The translations under genes were made by a program, and so were the position numbers. The notes beneath the pieces were generated by a model that ran no database searches, was not told where the DNA came from, and worked only from the letters and a program-made list of their open reading frames with translations. Below are positions 11,382 to 22,277 of a DNA stretch of 64,000 nucleotides, piece by piece (positions within the stretch are counted from its first letter, which is position 1; the number at the start of each line of letters is the position of its first letter). Source of the DNA: Reclinomonas americana ATCC 50394 (Eukaryota > Jakobida > Jakobea > Jakobida); contig PS015442.1 in the NCBI GenBank assembly GCA_048213135.1, positions 14,194 to 78,193 on the forward strand, given 5' to 3'.

Positions 11382-14144
11382 TCAAATCATCGACGCAGAT
11401 CGCAGCATTGCTGGCGAAAACGACATGGGGGGCAGCGCTGCACCCGCCGACGACGACGACTCAGGAGGTGGCGGCTGCATGGTAACGCGGATGAGATCCT
11501 CATAGTCCCTTCTCAGCACCTCCTCTAGCAGATCCACCAGACGCGGGTTAGGCTCCAGCGTCGGCAACACCATTCCGCCCGCATCGTCGACCGGTGGTCC
11601 CGCCCGCACAAAGACCTCGGCTCGCAGCGCCACCCCAAACAGCTCCCGCAACTCACGTACCCGACGTGCAAATGGATCATCGCGCGTAGAAAACGGCACA
11701 AAGCGCTGTGGTGGCGACGGTGGTGGCAGCTGCGACGACTGCATGTATCTATTACCGGCAGCCGTGGGCGACGGGATCACCGGCGATAGTTGCTGCTGCA
11801 GCAGTCTCTGTTGCTGCTGATAGGCCGCCATGCCCGGCGGCAACGTGCGCATTGCCGGCGGCGCTGGCGGTGGCGGCAACGGAGGAGGCAACGGTGGCGT
11901 CTGCGACGTACTCCGTTGCCTTCTCATCGATCCGGCTGCAGTCGCGGTTGCGGCTGTAGGTGCGCTGGACATGGCCATGGTTGTTGTCGATGTTGTCGAT
12001 GTTGCAGTCAGGTTCGGTGGCAGACCGAGCAATGGTGGCACCGAGGCAGCAGCGGCATTGCCAACTGGTGCTGCAGCGGGCACGGGGCGGAGGAGCAGGG
12101 CCGCCGAGGTCGACATCATTGTTGTCGGCGATCCCGAACTCATCAATACGGGGGACGATGGGGAGGAATTGGAGCCGGCCTCGCTGCCGTCGGTGAGCGG
12201 TGTTGAGCATGCAGACTCGCCCGCCGCCAGCGGCAGGCTGCGGCGCGACCCAGGCGCCTGTGCACTTCTTTCTTCAGCAACAAGAGAAGAAGAGGGGAGA
12301 GGGCGAACATGGCCACACACGAAACGACAGGTGGTCCTAGCAAGCCCGACTTGCGCAAGGCGCGCTTGACCTTGGCACGTCGATTCTGGAACCACAGGTT
12401 GATCGACTTTTCCTCGCGGTTCAACACAGCCGCAATCCGCAGTCGCTGTGTCGAGGTGCAACGATAGCAATCAGCTGCACAATACAGGATTGCAATAAAC
12501 GAGTGACGGGAGACGCAACTTCTTCGCGCGACGGGTACGGCGTCGTGGCGAATACGTTCTCTAGCAGGCTCTGCGAGAGGGAGAGGAAGAGGCAGGTGGG
12601 TACATGATGATTGGTTAAAAACATCACAGGCAGACTGTCTCAAAAAGAGAGTGTGCGTCGCGGCGAGTTGCCCCGGCACATGACCGATGCATTGGCACAA
12701 CGCAGCCGCCGCTTTTGGCCATAAGGAGGAAGACAGCGAGGAGATTGCGGCATCAACACAGTGTGCAATATCACGCGCAGTAAATCCCAAGGCAGTGCAG
12801 AACAGCATGGCACGCAGTGGCATGCACAGAGGCACAGTGGAGAAAAAATTTGTGATCAGACGTGGGTCGGGACATACCAAAGAGGTTGAAAAACGACAAT
12901 TGCAGCGCGTGCGTGTGCGGCAGACAATGACGCGATGTGCGTGGAGTCCAAGGAAGAAGCGACACACGACAAAAAAGGTAAAAGGTGTGTGTGGAAAGGA
13001 AACACAAATCGGACGGCAGAAAACAGAAAAAGATAAACGGCTGTGCGCTGTCGAGCTCCATATGGTGCAGAGGGAAAAGGGGAAAGAATTGCGATGTGAC
13101 AGCGTGTGTGCATATGCGCTAGGGGCAAACGCAACCGCACAGATGGTAACGGAAGCGATTGAGAGCGAAAATCCATCGAGTGTCAGCAAACAACATCGCG
13201 GGGCTGTTTGTGCCGAGTGATGAAACGAGCAAACAGGCGACTGGTTGCCGATTTCTTCTCACTCTCACTTGCTCTCTCTCTCTCTCACACACACACTCAC
13301 ACTCTCCGACGCGCACATACACACACACACACACTCACTGCCTTAACACGCCTCAATGCACTACACGGCAGCAGCCAGCAGCAACACAAAGGAAAACATG
13401 CAATGTGCAGCGGCAATGCAACCAATCAAAACGTGATTTTTCGGCCACTGCTCACACGCGCTCACTCTCTCTCCCTCTCTCACACACACTCATGCGCACT
13501 CACCTCCATGTCACCAAACACGGGACTGGCACTGGCGCGTCGCTGGTCGCGACGCGCAGCAACCTCCTTGCTCATCGGAGGAGCACACACACACACGCGT
13601 GTGGAGAAGAGTGTGGTGGGGTAGTGTGTCGCACACACACTGGCAGTGATGCTTTCAGGTGGTGGTGGTGGTGCTGACCACCTCACCAATAAAAGCGCGC
13701 TCTCTCGACACAGAGACTGAGAGCGAATGACGATAAGACGGACGGGACACACACGCACTCACCAGAGGTGACAAACGGTGATGTGTCCGCACTCACCACT
13801 CGTCGATATACTGTCCGCCACCTCCTCTTTCTCTTCCACTTCTCTCAGCTTGCGCAGAACGACAATCACGAACGAAAAAAGGAAAGGAAGAAAATATAAG
13901 GTCTGGTTGGTGCGGTGGGTGGTGGTGCGAAACACAACACTAGCGCGCAGAGTGCGTGAGACTTGCTTCTTCGTGCGCCTCGCCCCCTCTGTCTCCTTGC
14001 CCGTGCTCAAACTCACGTGCACAGTCTGTTCTCTCGTGTTCGGGTTCGAGTGTGCGACAATGGTTTCCCTGTGAGGAGATTCAAATGAGATGCGGCATAC
14101 GCAGTCTGCTCTTTCACGTGCATGTCTCAAACGGGTGGACACAT

Positions 14145-14195
<51 letters not shown>

Positions 14196-14320
14196 CTCTC
14201 TCTCCCCGTTGCGATACGTCACATTTGATTGTGAGAGATCGATCGATATCGAGATCGGTATAAACGTATCACTGCGTCGACACTCACAAGCGGGATGGCA
14301 TATTCCACGCACTCTCGCAT
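11382..14320 (-). CDS. Homeobox protein, putative transcription factor
   Basis: The homeodomain is certain. Exon 12570-12520 encodes SLLENVFATTPYPSREE. A 74-bp intron (donor GTTGCG) follows, then exon 12445-12329 continues RLRIAAVLNREEKSINLWFQ and NRRAKVKRALRKSG. Numbered on the family scheme, L16, F20, R31, W48, F49, Q50, N51 and R53 are all present, so DNA binding should be intact. The next exon starts at 12257 in phase and gives a long Pro/Ser/Thr/Gln-rich C-terminal region to the stop at 11382, ending with a helical patch (LVDLLEEVLRRDYEDLIRV). The exon for residues 1-13 (the N-terminal arm) was not located. Small upstream exons with good splice sites probably belong here: MRECVEYAIPL (start 14320), ETIVAHSNPNTREQTVH (about 14072-14019), LREVEEKEEVADSISTSG (about 13850-13796) and MSKEVAARRDQRRASASPVF (about 13575-13513). 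Their order is inferred and the start is uncertain. Confidence 0.75.
14148..14193. repeat. (AC)n microsatellite
   Basis: An uninterrupted AC dinucleotide run of about 23 units. It lies in a probable intron or 5' region of the homeobox gene, where it is (GT)n on the coding strand. Confidence 0.97.
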
Positions 14321-14430
14321 TCGCTGCACACACGCATCTACTGCCACACACCGACCAAAGGAAAGGGGACACGCACGGTGTTAACCTCGTCGACTGTGGT
14401 TCACTGGAACCCAAATGCGGAGGCGCCAAT

Positions 14431-17221
14431 TCATTTTATCGAGCCGGCCGTGCTGGCTCCCACGGCTTTGCGCATTGTGGCCATCCAGTCGAGCTTGACT
14501 GCCTCTTGCACGCAGCGCACCAGCAACGATTGGTTGCTGTGCCGCGTGACCACCATGAAATAGTGCAGTGCATCTTGGCCGCGACCCTCCGCGCCCATGT
14601 CGCGCACCTCCAGCACGTCCGCCAACGGAATGCTGCGTCGCAGGTCGCGCTTGTTGGGCTTGAAGTAGCGCAGCACGCTTGCCTGTGTGCGATAAATAGA
14701 ATATGTGCATGAAAAATGGGCAAAGAGAAAACACGGACATGCAGACATCGTGGCCAAGATCTGACAAACCTCCAGCAAAAAGTAACGCACTCTCCAGTTC
14801 TTCCACACACGACCCTGTTTCTCCAGGAGGCCCACCTTGATCACCCTGTTGCGCGCATGCTCTGGCATATTCGGTGGCAGTTGATCAGTGGCAATCGGGA
14901 CAACTGCCGCCGCGGTGGGGGTCGTTGCAGCTGGCGCTGCAGGCACAGTACTGGGCACTTGCGGTGCTAGTGACCGTGCTGTCATTGTCGCCGGCCGTGC
15001 CGCACTCCGCAGCTCCATGGCCTCCTGCTCCAGTGCCGCGTAGCGTGTCAACAAATCTCGATATCTCTGCTTCTCGGCCTCCATCAGCCCGCGCACTCGT
15101 CGCATGCAGCGAAACACGTCGTCTTCCACCCGCGCTCTGCATACAGAGCGGGTCAGAGAGAGCGAGTGCGCACGCACACACATATACGCGTGAAGACTAG
15201 TCTCTCAAAGTACCGCTTGGCATCGGCGTCGTCTTGCATGTGCAGACCAATGTCGTGGTTGGCGTGGCCGATCAACTCGCGCAGTCCCTGCAGCACGTGA
15301 TCGCGGTACTGGAACACGGGCGATGCCAGTGGTTCTTGCACGCGCTGGAGGAGGGAACAGCAGATGAATGGAGAAGGGAAGAGAAGTGAAGAAGCGGGGA
15401 GTGCACGCACCAGTCGGCGGTACATGTCGTCGGGTGCCGATCGAGTCGGCAGCTCATGGTCGTCCACTCGCGAGATTTCGTCCCCGCCGAGCGCCTCCCC
15501 GCGCAGCAATGCGTCGGCCTCCCACACTGGCGTCTGCGTACCGACATCCACCGGCCGCTGTTCGCGTCGTAGGAGCTCCATCAGCGGATTGCCGGCCACA
15601 AAGAACGCCGGTGGGCGCTCTGGATCCGCAGACACCTGAAACGACACGCCACGTCGACGAGCCTTAACAGTTTGCTCGTCGAGTGGCATCCCACGCATGC
15701 TCTGCGGTCGTGAGTTGCTGATGCGTACGTGACGCCGACTGCTGGCACCCGACACCAGCGACGACACTGGTGCAGCGGAATCGACGGCTTCGCCTCCGGT
15801 ACCCGCCTCGCCTTTCGCCTGCTCGTCTTGATCGGTGTTCACCGTCGCGGGCGCCGCCTGTCGAAGCACAGAAACACACACTCAGCACAAGCTGTCACGT
15901 AGCAATCGTTCTGTGTTTTTCGACGACGCAACTTCCTCGACGACATCGTGCACGCCACTGCTCTGCTCCCCCTCCACCTCCCCCTCCCTCTCCTCCTTCT
16001 TTTCCCCCTCCTCCTCCTCTTCCTCCTCGTCGCCCGACGACGACGACATCAGCTCATCGTCGAGAAAGCCGCCAAGCTCGGCCGCCAAGTCGCGCCCGAC
16101 ATCACCCGACAGCGACGGATCGGGTTCCGCAAACTCGGGGTAGTCATCGAGCAGCGAGTGCGGTAATCTGCCGCTGAACTGTGTCGTCGGCCACCATCAC
16201 ACTTCCCGTGAGTGGGAGGAAGGAGGCACCGCAGAGAGAGACAGCAACGAAACTCTTGCAACTCGAGCCAGGTACTGATTGGCCGAGAGCGTTCGCTGCA
16301 AGGCCTCCGCGTTCGAGGCATCCAGCTCCGCGTCGAGCGCCATCCCTCCATCTCCGTGCAGCACCTCGTCCCGCGACACACGCCGATGCATGCTCGGAGG
16401 CCGACTCGCCGCAAACAGTTGCTGCCTGAGTGTGCCACACGAATCAGACNNNNNNNNNNNNNNNNNNNNNNNNNNNNNNNNNNNNNNNNNNNNNNNNNNN
16501 NNNNNNNNNNNNNNNNNNNNNNNNNNNNNNNNNNNNNNNNNNNNNNNNNNNNNNNNNNNNNNNNNNNNNNNNNNNNNNNNNNNNNNNNNNNNNNNNNNNN
16601 NNNNNNNNNNNNNNNNNNNNNNNNNNNNNNNNNNNNNNNNNNNNNNNNNNNNNNNNNNNNNNNNNNNNNNNNNNNNNNNNNNNNNNNNNNNNNNNNNNNN
16701 NNNNNNNNNNNNNNNNNNNNNNNNNNNNNNNNNNNNNNNNNNNNNNNNNNNNNNNNNNNNNNNNNNNNNNNNNNNNNNNNNNNNNNNNNNNNNNNNNNNN
16801 NNNNNNNNNNNNNNNNNNNNNNNNNNNNNNNNNNNNNNNNNNNNNNNNNNNNNNNNNNNNNNNNNNNNNNNNNNNNNNNNNNNNNNNNNNNNNNNNNNNN
16901 NNNNNNNNNNNNNNNNNNNNNNNNNNNNNNNNNNNNNNNNNNNNNNNNNNNNNNNNNNNNNNNNNNNNNNNNNNNNNNNNNNNNNNNNNNNNATTGTGTG
17001 CACCCTTGCGAGAGCGCAGGCAGGCCTGTACGCGACTTTTCGAGCAGGGTGATGCGTGCGTGAGCGCCCTCCAGCAGCTCCTGCAGCTGCAACACCGTGT
17101 TGACCATCACATGGCCGTCGCGCACGAGGATCACATCGGCGAGTGTCTGCTCGGCGACTGTGAGGAAGTCTTCGTCGTCGTTGTCCTCGACGAAGCTCGC
17201 TGGGCTGCTGCTGCGTCCCAT
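14431..17221 (-). CDS. PH-domain protein with coiled coil
   Basis: The C-terminus is a pleckstrin homology domain: RVIKVGLLEKQGRVWKNWRV and RYFLLE, then across an intron SVLRYFKPNKRDLRRSIPLA, followed by further strands and a closing helix with the invariant Trp (KLDWMATMRKAV). It ends AGSIK at 14431. PH domains of this form bind phosphoinositides and target proteins to membranes. Upstream is a coiled coil (LMEAEKQRYRDLLTRYAALE), then exons with TQTPVWEADALLRGEALG, a very acidic Glu/Asp run (about 16010-15960) and helical segments. The chosen start (17221, MGRSSSPASFVEDNDDEDFL) follows a good acceptor, so a 5' non-coding exon is likely. About 540 bp of N (16450-16992) hide middle exons. I cannot assign the gene to a named PH family. 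Confidence 0.65.
16450..16992. other. Assembly gap (543 N)
   Basis: A run of N inside the PH-domain gene. Internal coding sequence is lost here. Confidence 0.99.
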
Positions 17222-17509
17222 CGGCGAGGGTGCACGCAGTGTCGACTGAGCACAGGCGAGTGAGTGAGCGTGTGTGTGCGTGAGAGAGAGTGAGAGAGAA
17301 TGCATGCAAGACGTGCATTGCCACGCCGAGTGCTGTGGACTGGCACTGCGCCGCCGTTGACCGTCAGCAGAAAGGCTCCACTCGCCGCCTGCAAGCGCAC
17401 ATATGAGCAGAGGTGTGTCTTTGTGTGCGTGTGTGAGGAAAGGGGGACGACGTGCCATCGGAAGAAGCGTGCGCGACAACAAAAACGATTGGTTGTGACT
17501 GTTTCACTG

Positions 17510-19581
17510 TCAGTACTCGCGGTCCCAGTCGGCTTCATACAACAGGTTCTCCACCAAGTGCTCCGAGGCTGGGCTGGTGACATCGGGGGCCTGTGAGAGT
17601 TCGCGTCGGAGCCATCGTTTGCAGTTTTCCTCAAACAGCTCGACCACATCTGGTAACGCAAAGTTAGTTGTCGTCGTCTGGCGCACTTGTCGTGCTGGCT
17701 CTCTCACCTCGGGTTCGCGTCGGTGCCGCCACGTGCGGTGTAATGTACGCGTTGCGGCGCGTCCACAGTGGATGCGAGCTGGGCAGTGGTTCTTCGGGGA
17801 ACACGTCGAGCACGGCGGCGCCGAGCCAGCCGCTGTCGAGTGCACGCAGGAGCGTGTCCAGGTCGATCACGTCGCCGCGGCCGACGTTGATGAACACGCA
17901 GCCTCGCTTGCAGTCCGACAGCACGCTACCGGCCAGCAGATGTCGTGTGCTGCTGGTGCTCGGCATCACATTCACAATGTAGTCGCACCCGCTCAGGAAG
18001 CTCGTCAGCTGCGTCCGTGTAAACGTAATGTCCACGTGTCGCAGTGGCCGGTGTGATTGCACAAAGCCCCACACCTGCACCGATGGGGATTCAGCAGTCG
18101 GCTCACGACGAAGTTGAATTGTGTGAGCTGATGCGCGACAAACCTCGGCGCGGAACTGCTTGAGTGCAGCACACACGCACTGGCCAATGTCTCCACCGGC
18201 ACCCATGACGCCAATTATTAGCGACGACACGGGTCGTGTGTGAGTAAAGTCCTCCGGCTGCCACCTGGATTGCAGCTGCGCGTCGCGCATCGACAGCAAT
18301 CGTCGTTCCATCGACAGCACATACATCAGCACGTATTCTGCCATGGCCGGTCCAAAGACGCCACCGAGTCGAGTCAGCACGAATCGCTGCAGGGTGCGAT
18401 CCTCCTCTACGAGATAGAAAAAAAGAGGAGTGAGTTACTCGTGTTTTTCCCTTTCTTCTCTAGCGCAGACTTTGGCGGTCACGCAACGCTGCTTCATGTC
18501 GCCCACTTTGGCCGCCAGCACGGCCAGTTCCTCGGCCAGCGCCTACTCACATCATCAGCATATCGCTGACACGGTGCGCCACAGATCTTGCCGTCACACT
18601 CACCTCACTCTGCTCGCGCAGCGGTCTCGTCATCTCCAGCATGAGTGAAAACGACACAAACGCCGACAACCACTTGTACAGCACTCCACACGCCTTGCTC
18701 GCCCGATTCACGCTCTCGTACGAGTATTGTGAGCAGTTCAGGAGCCGCGCATTGACGAAATCGCGCACTGGCCGACGCATGCGAAGACCCGTGTTTTGGT
18801 CCGTCAGGCGCTGGAAAAAGTCGGGTCTCCGCACCATTCTGTGCACGCACAAATAATTGTCACGCAACATCATCATGTTTTCTTCATCACACAACACACA
18901 CCTTCTTGTCTCCTCCCAGTCCACCGGCGTACTGAAATCATTCATCACGGCGCACACGGCCAGCAAGCACGCACGCACAGCCTCCGGGGGATTCGTCAAT
19001 GAGCGCGACTCGTCGTGATATCTCTTCTCAATGGATGCCAGCAGTGCCATGGCTTCCTCCACCGCCGGCGCAGTGGCCGACAGCGCCTCCTCCAACTTGG
19101 CCTTGCGTGCCTCCAAGTCGGCAGTGCGTGTCGCCAACTCGGCCAGTAGCTCATTCTTCCTGCGTGTCAACTCGGTCAGTTGCTCTCGATCCGCACGGTG
19201 TTGCTGCATCAGGGCATCGACACCGGCCGTGGTGGCCTGGAACCACTGCGCGACAGTACATGTCATTACAAAAGCAAGGCCAATGATGTGTACACGTGCC
19301 TGTGCGGACCAACCTTGAGATTCGACGCATGCTTCATCAGTGGCGCCAGTCGTGCAGGACTGCCAACGGCAATCTCCACCGTCCTCAGCTTCTCCGCCGC
19401 CGAGCTCTCCTCTGCCGCGGCGAACGTGAGAGGCAAGAACGAAAAAAGGCAAAGAATAATATGCTTGCAGCGCACCTTCATCCGCGGCAATCTCCACGAA
19501 ATCACAGTAGGGGCACACTTCGCGCAAGCTCTCCACCAGACCCGTCAGCTTGCCACTCAGCACGGCCACTCGCTTCCGCAT
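17510..19581 (-). CDS. D-2-hydroxyacid dehydrogenase with inserted dynein-type stalk
   Basis: Eight exons (19581-19476, 19411-19314, 19245-18902, 18838-18604, 18542-18471, 18404-18144, 18074-17708, 17649-17510) join in phase to about 540 residues. Residues 1-81 are the N-terminal dehydrogenase part (IAVGSPARLAPLMKHASNLK, WFQATTAGVDALM). Residues 82-285 are foreign to the family: a coiled coil (LATRTADLEARKAKLEEALS), then dynein stalk and microtubule-binding signatures (RYHDESRSLTNPPEAVRACL, YSYESVNRASKACGVLYKWL, RPLREQSEALAEELAVLAAK). From residue 286 the dehydrogenase resumes (FVLTRLGGVFGPAMAEYVLM), with the NAD motif GVMGAGGDIG and catalytic Arg (INVGRGDV), Glu (DVFPEEPLP) and His (ITPHVAA). 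An NAD(P)H-dependent 2-ketoacid/2-hydroxyacid oxidoreductase that can dock on microtubules is the inferred function. The start ATG has context ACCATGC. The preceding gene stops only 74 bp upstream. Donor at 18470 and acceptor before 18404 are needed to cross back into the enzyme. Confidence 0.9.
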
Positions 19582-19655
19582 GGTGGAAAACTCTGCATAC
19601 CGCGGTCGAAGGGTAAGAGAGGGAGAGAGGAAGCAATGCTTGAAGACTCGCGGCA

Positions 19656-22165
19656 TCACCAACCGTGCGACAGCTTGATGAATGCAAGGTCCGAGTTGCG
19701 TCGATCTTGCAGAATCGCCGCCAGCTGCCTCTCCTCCTCCTGCTCACTGTGCAGCAGGAGCGACTCGTGTGCCCGTTGCCGCTCGCGAACCTGCTGCTGC
19801 AGAAACTGGCCACTCTGTGGTCGCCGAAGCGACCCATTCACCTTCTCGCGCGCCACAATCGGACCCTCCTGCAACAGCGTGGCCAACAGGCGCGCACCCG
19901 GTGTCGACGGCGGCGACGATGACGGCGACAGCTGCATCCGCTCAATGCCACTTACTTCACCACTCCCGCCCCCGCCACTGCCACCACCACCACCACCGGT
20001 GCCCTTCCATCCCGCCGTCCCCGGTCGCGCCTTTTGCATACCCATGACCGTGCCAACAGCATTAGCAGGGCCGACGGCCGCCGGAGGAGCCGTGGTGGTG
20101 GTCGTTGTCGAAGAGAGTAGGAGAGCAGATGCACTGCTGACACTGGTACCCAGCAACGCTTCGCGCAAACTGCATCGCAGTGCCGCCAGTGATTCCGCAG
20201 ACGGTGGTGGTGGCGGTGATGGTGTGCGTGAGCGCGACTCGAGTGGTGGAGGCAGTATGTCGTCCACACCAGACAACGATCCGGCAGCCGACAAAGCACG
20301 CTCATCCAACGATGGACGAGTGAAGCCGATAGCAGTCTGAGCACGCCGAGGCGGCGGCTGCACTCTGCCACTGTTGTCCCTCCGTGACTCCTTCTCCTCC
20401 CGCAGCCAGCGATACTGCTCCAACACAACACCAGGTTTCACATTGTCTGCCGATGCCATCACCACACCACCACCGTCGCCATCGTCGTCAACACCGTCGT
20501 CACCGCCACTGTAGTCATCGCCGTAGTCATCATCGTCACGCTCACCGCCCACCACCACATCATCATCGTCCTCGGTTGCGCCGGCAAAGCGGCCCCCACT
20601 GCGAGTCTGCGACAGAAACGCACCACGATCGTCACTGTTGGTGCGCCGCGACTGCGTCGAAGAAGAGGGCTTGGCGCCGGTGCCGCGCACCAACGCCGAG
20701 CTGGCACTGCGTGTCTTCAACAGTCGACTCTGTCGCTCCACTGCTGCCGCCGACATGCGCTCCTCGCCCTGTGCAGCTCCTGCTGCTCCGGTGGCGGCGA
20801 CAGCTGATCGACTCGCACTGGAGGTCGACGGACGTCGTCCACGGTCGCCGGTCGAAGACGCGGAACGCGCCTGTCGCGTGCTCTTGGTGGAGTTGGCCAT
20901 CAGAGGCACGGTGCGCGCACTCGACCGCCGTGATGATGACGACGAGTCACCACCACCACCACCGCCACCACCATAGCCACCATCGCCGACAGCATCGACT
21001 CCTTCAGCGGCGTGATTTGGAAACGGCAACGGCTGCGGTCCGCTTGCCGCTGCTGCTGCCGTTGCTGCACTGCCGCCCTTCCATGCCGCGTGCGCAGTGG
21101 CCCACGAATTCTGCTTGGACGACAGCCGCGGTGCATTGCGCAGTGCGTCGCTCGCGGTGTGGCCGAGTGCTGAACTCGAGCGCGGCGGCAGTGGCAACGA
21201 TGGTTCGGGCGACACTGCGCCGGGCCGCGTTAATGATGCAGACTGCGCCAAAGAAACACAGTAAGGAACGAATGCCACACTCGCACGACACAGCAGCGGC
21301 GGCACACACGCACCCGCGGCGCCGGTCGCACGTGCGAACCCAAGATCATGCCCGACGCGAGTCGACCGCGCACCTCGTCGTCGGCGGCGCCGTCGTCATC
21401 ATCATCGTCGCCGAGGCCCAACCGCTTTGCCGAATCACCCAGTGCGTTGCGCATCGCAGCGGCGATCTGTGCCGACCCCAGTACCTGCGACGGCGAAGGG
21501 CGGCGTCCACCAGGCGCCGTTCGCGAACGATGCAGCTCGTGTGTCAGTCGACGAGCCGGTGGCGCTGCGCAGCACACGAGTGAGAACAGATGGTTGAGAG
21601 AAAGAGAGAGGGAGGGAGAGAGGAAGAGGCAGCGATCGCAAACCTTCGACGCCCTCTCCATACACCGCCGCGACGCGCTGCAAATCGGTTCCACCTATAC
21701 ACCATGTTAACAATCACTCCTCCTTTCCTCTCCCTCTCCCTCTCCCTCTCTCACGCAGACACATACCCGCGGCGGTGGTGTTGGCGCGTTGCAAGGCATG
21801 CGAGTGAGCGCGCTTAAGCACGGGTTCGCGCTTGTGTTGCAACAGCATCGACGTGGCCTCTTCCACACTCATTGGCGGCTCCTCCAGTCGTTGCTGATGT
21901 TGATGGTGATGAACATGTGCGCTGGCCGCACGGATCGCCGAGGCGCCTCTGTGGAGCGAATGATTGTGTGAGATGAGGCGAAACGAACGAGAGGGAGCGA
22001 GCGATCGTAAACGGGCGCGCAGAACTCTTTGACGAGAATGGTGCGTGCGGGGACTTGGCGGTGGCGAGGCGCAAGTGTGCCTGGTGAGAAGAGGTGCCCG
22101 GCCGATGTCGAGTGCTTTCCGGCACGGAGCGGGAAGCGTGCATACAGGTCGTCGCCCGCGCTCAT
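19656..22165 (-). CDS. Large low-complexity protein with C-terminal coiled coil, unknown function
   Basis: The start is ATG 22165 (MSAGDDLYARFPLRAGKHST). Five exons are seen. They carry VPARTILVKEFCAPVYDRSL, then PPMSVEEATSMLLQHKREPV, then DLQRVAAVYGEGVEG, then a basic Arg-rich exon with an acidic Asp run, then a very long last exon from about 21240 to the stop at 19656. The last exon is Ser/Gly/Asp-rich with scattered short motifs (EQYRWLREEKESRRDN, RPGTAGWKG) and ends in a helical coiled coil (QQQVRERQRAHESLLLHSEQ and ERQLAAILQDRRNSDLAFIK). No domain was recognised. The first 60 residues look structured and conserved-like. The rest is likely disordered scaffold. It is in tandem with the dehydrogenase-stalk gene, 74 bp apart. 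Confidence 0.6.
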
Positions 22166-22277
22166 CAGACAAATCCTATCCAATCAGAAAATGGCCGTTT
22201 CGTCGCTCGGAAATCTGGGAGACTTTCACTAAAAAAAACTTGACGCGCTATCGGTATGCGTAGGTGTGTATCAGTGT

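Noticed and set aside
13759-14190. Minus-strand ORF beginning with a Cys-Val repeat
   Set aside because: Its start is translated from the (GT)n microsatellite. Only short internal pieces with splice sites are kept as possible homeobox exons.
18604-19245. A separate truncated dynein heavy-chain gene or pseudogene
   Set aside because: The coiled-coil exons are flanked in phase by the two parts of the dehydrogenase, neither of which has its own start or stop. The exon with WFQATTAGVDALM also begins the coil, so the two cannot be split.
20384-21583. Long plus-strand ORF of about 400 codons rich in His/Arg/Ser
   Set aside because: It is the antisense shadow of the low-complexity minus-strand exon, with no splice signals or domains on its own strand.
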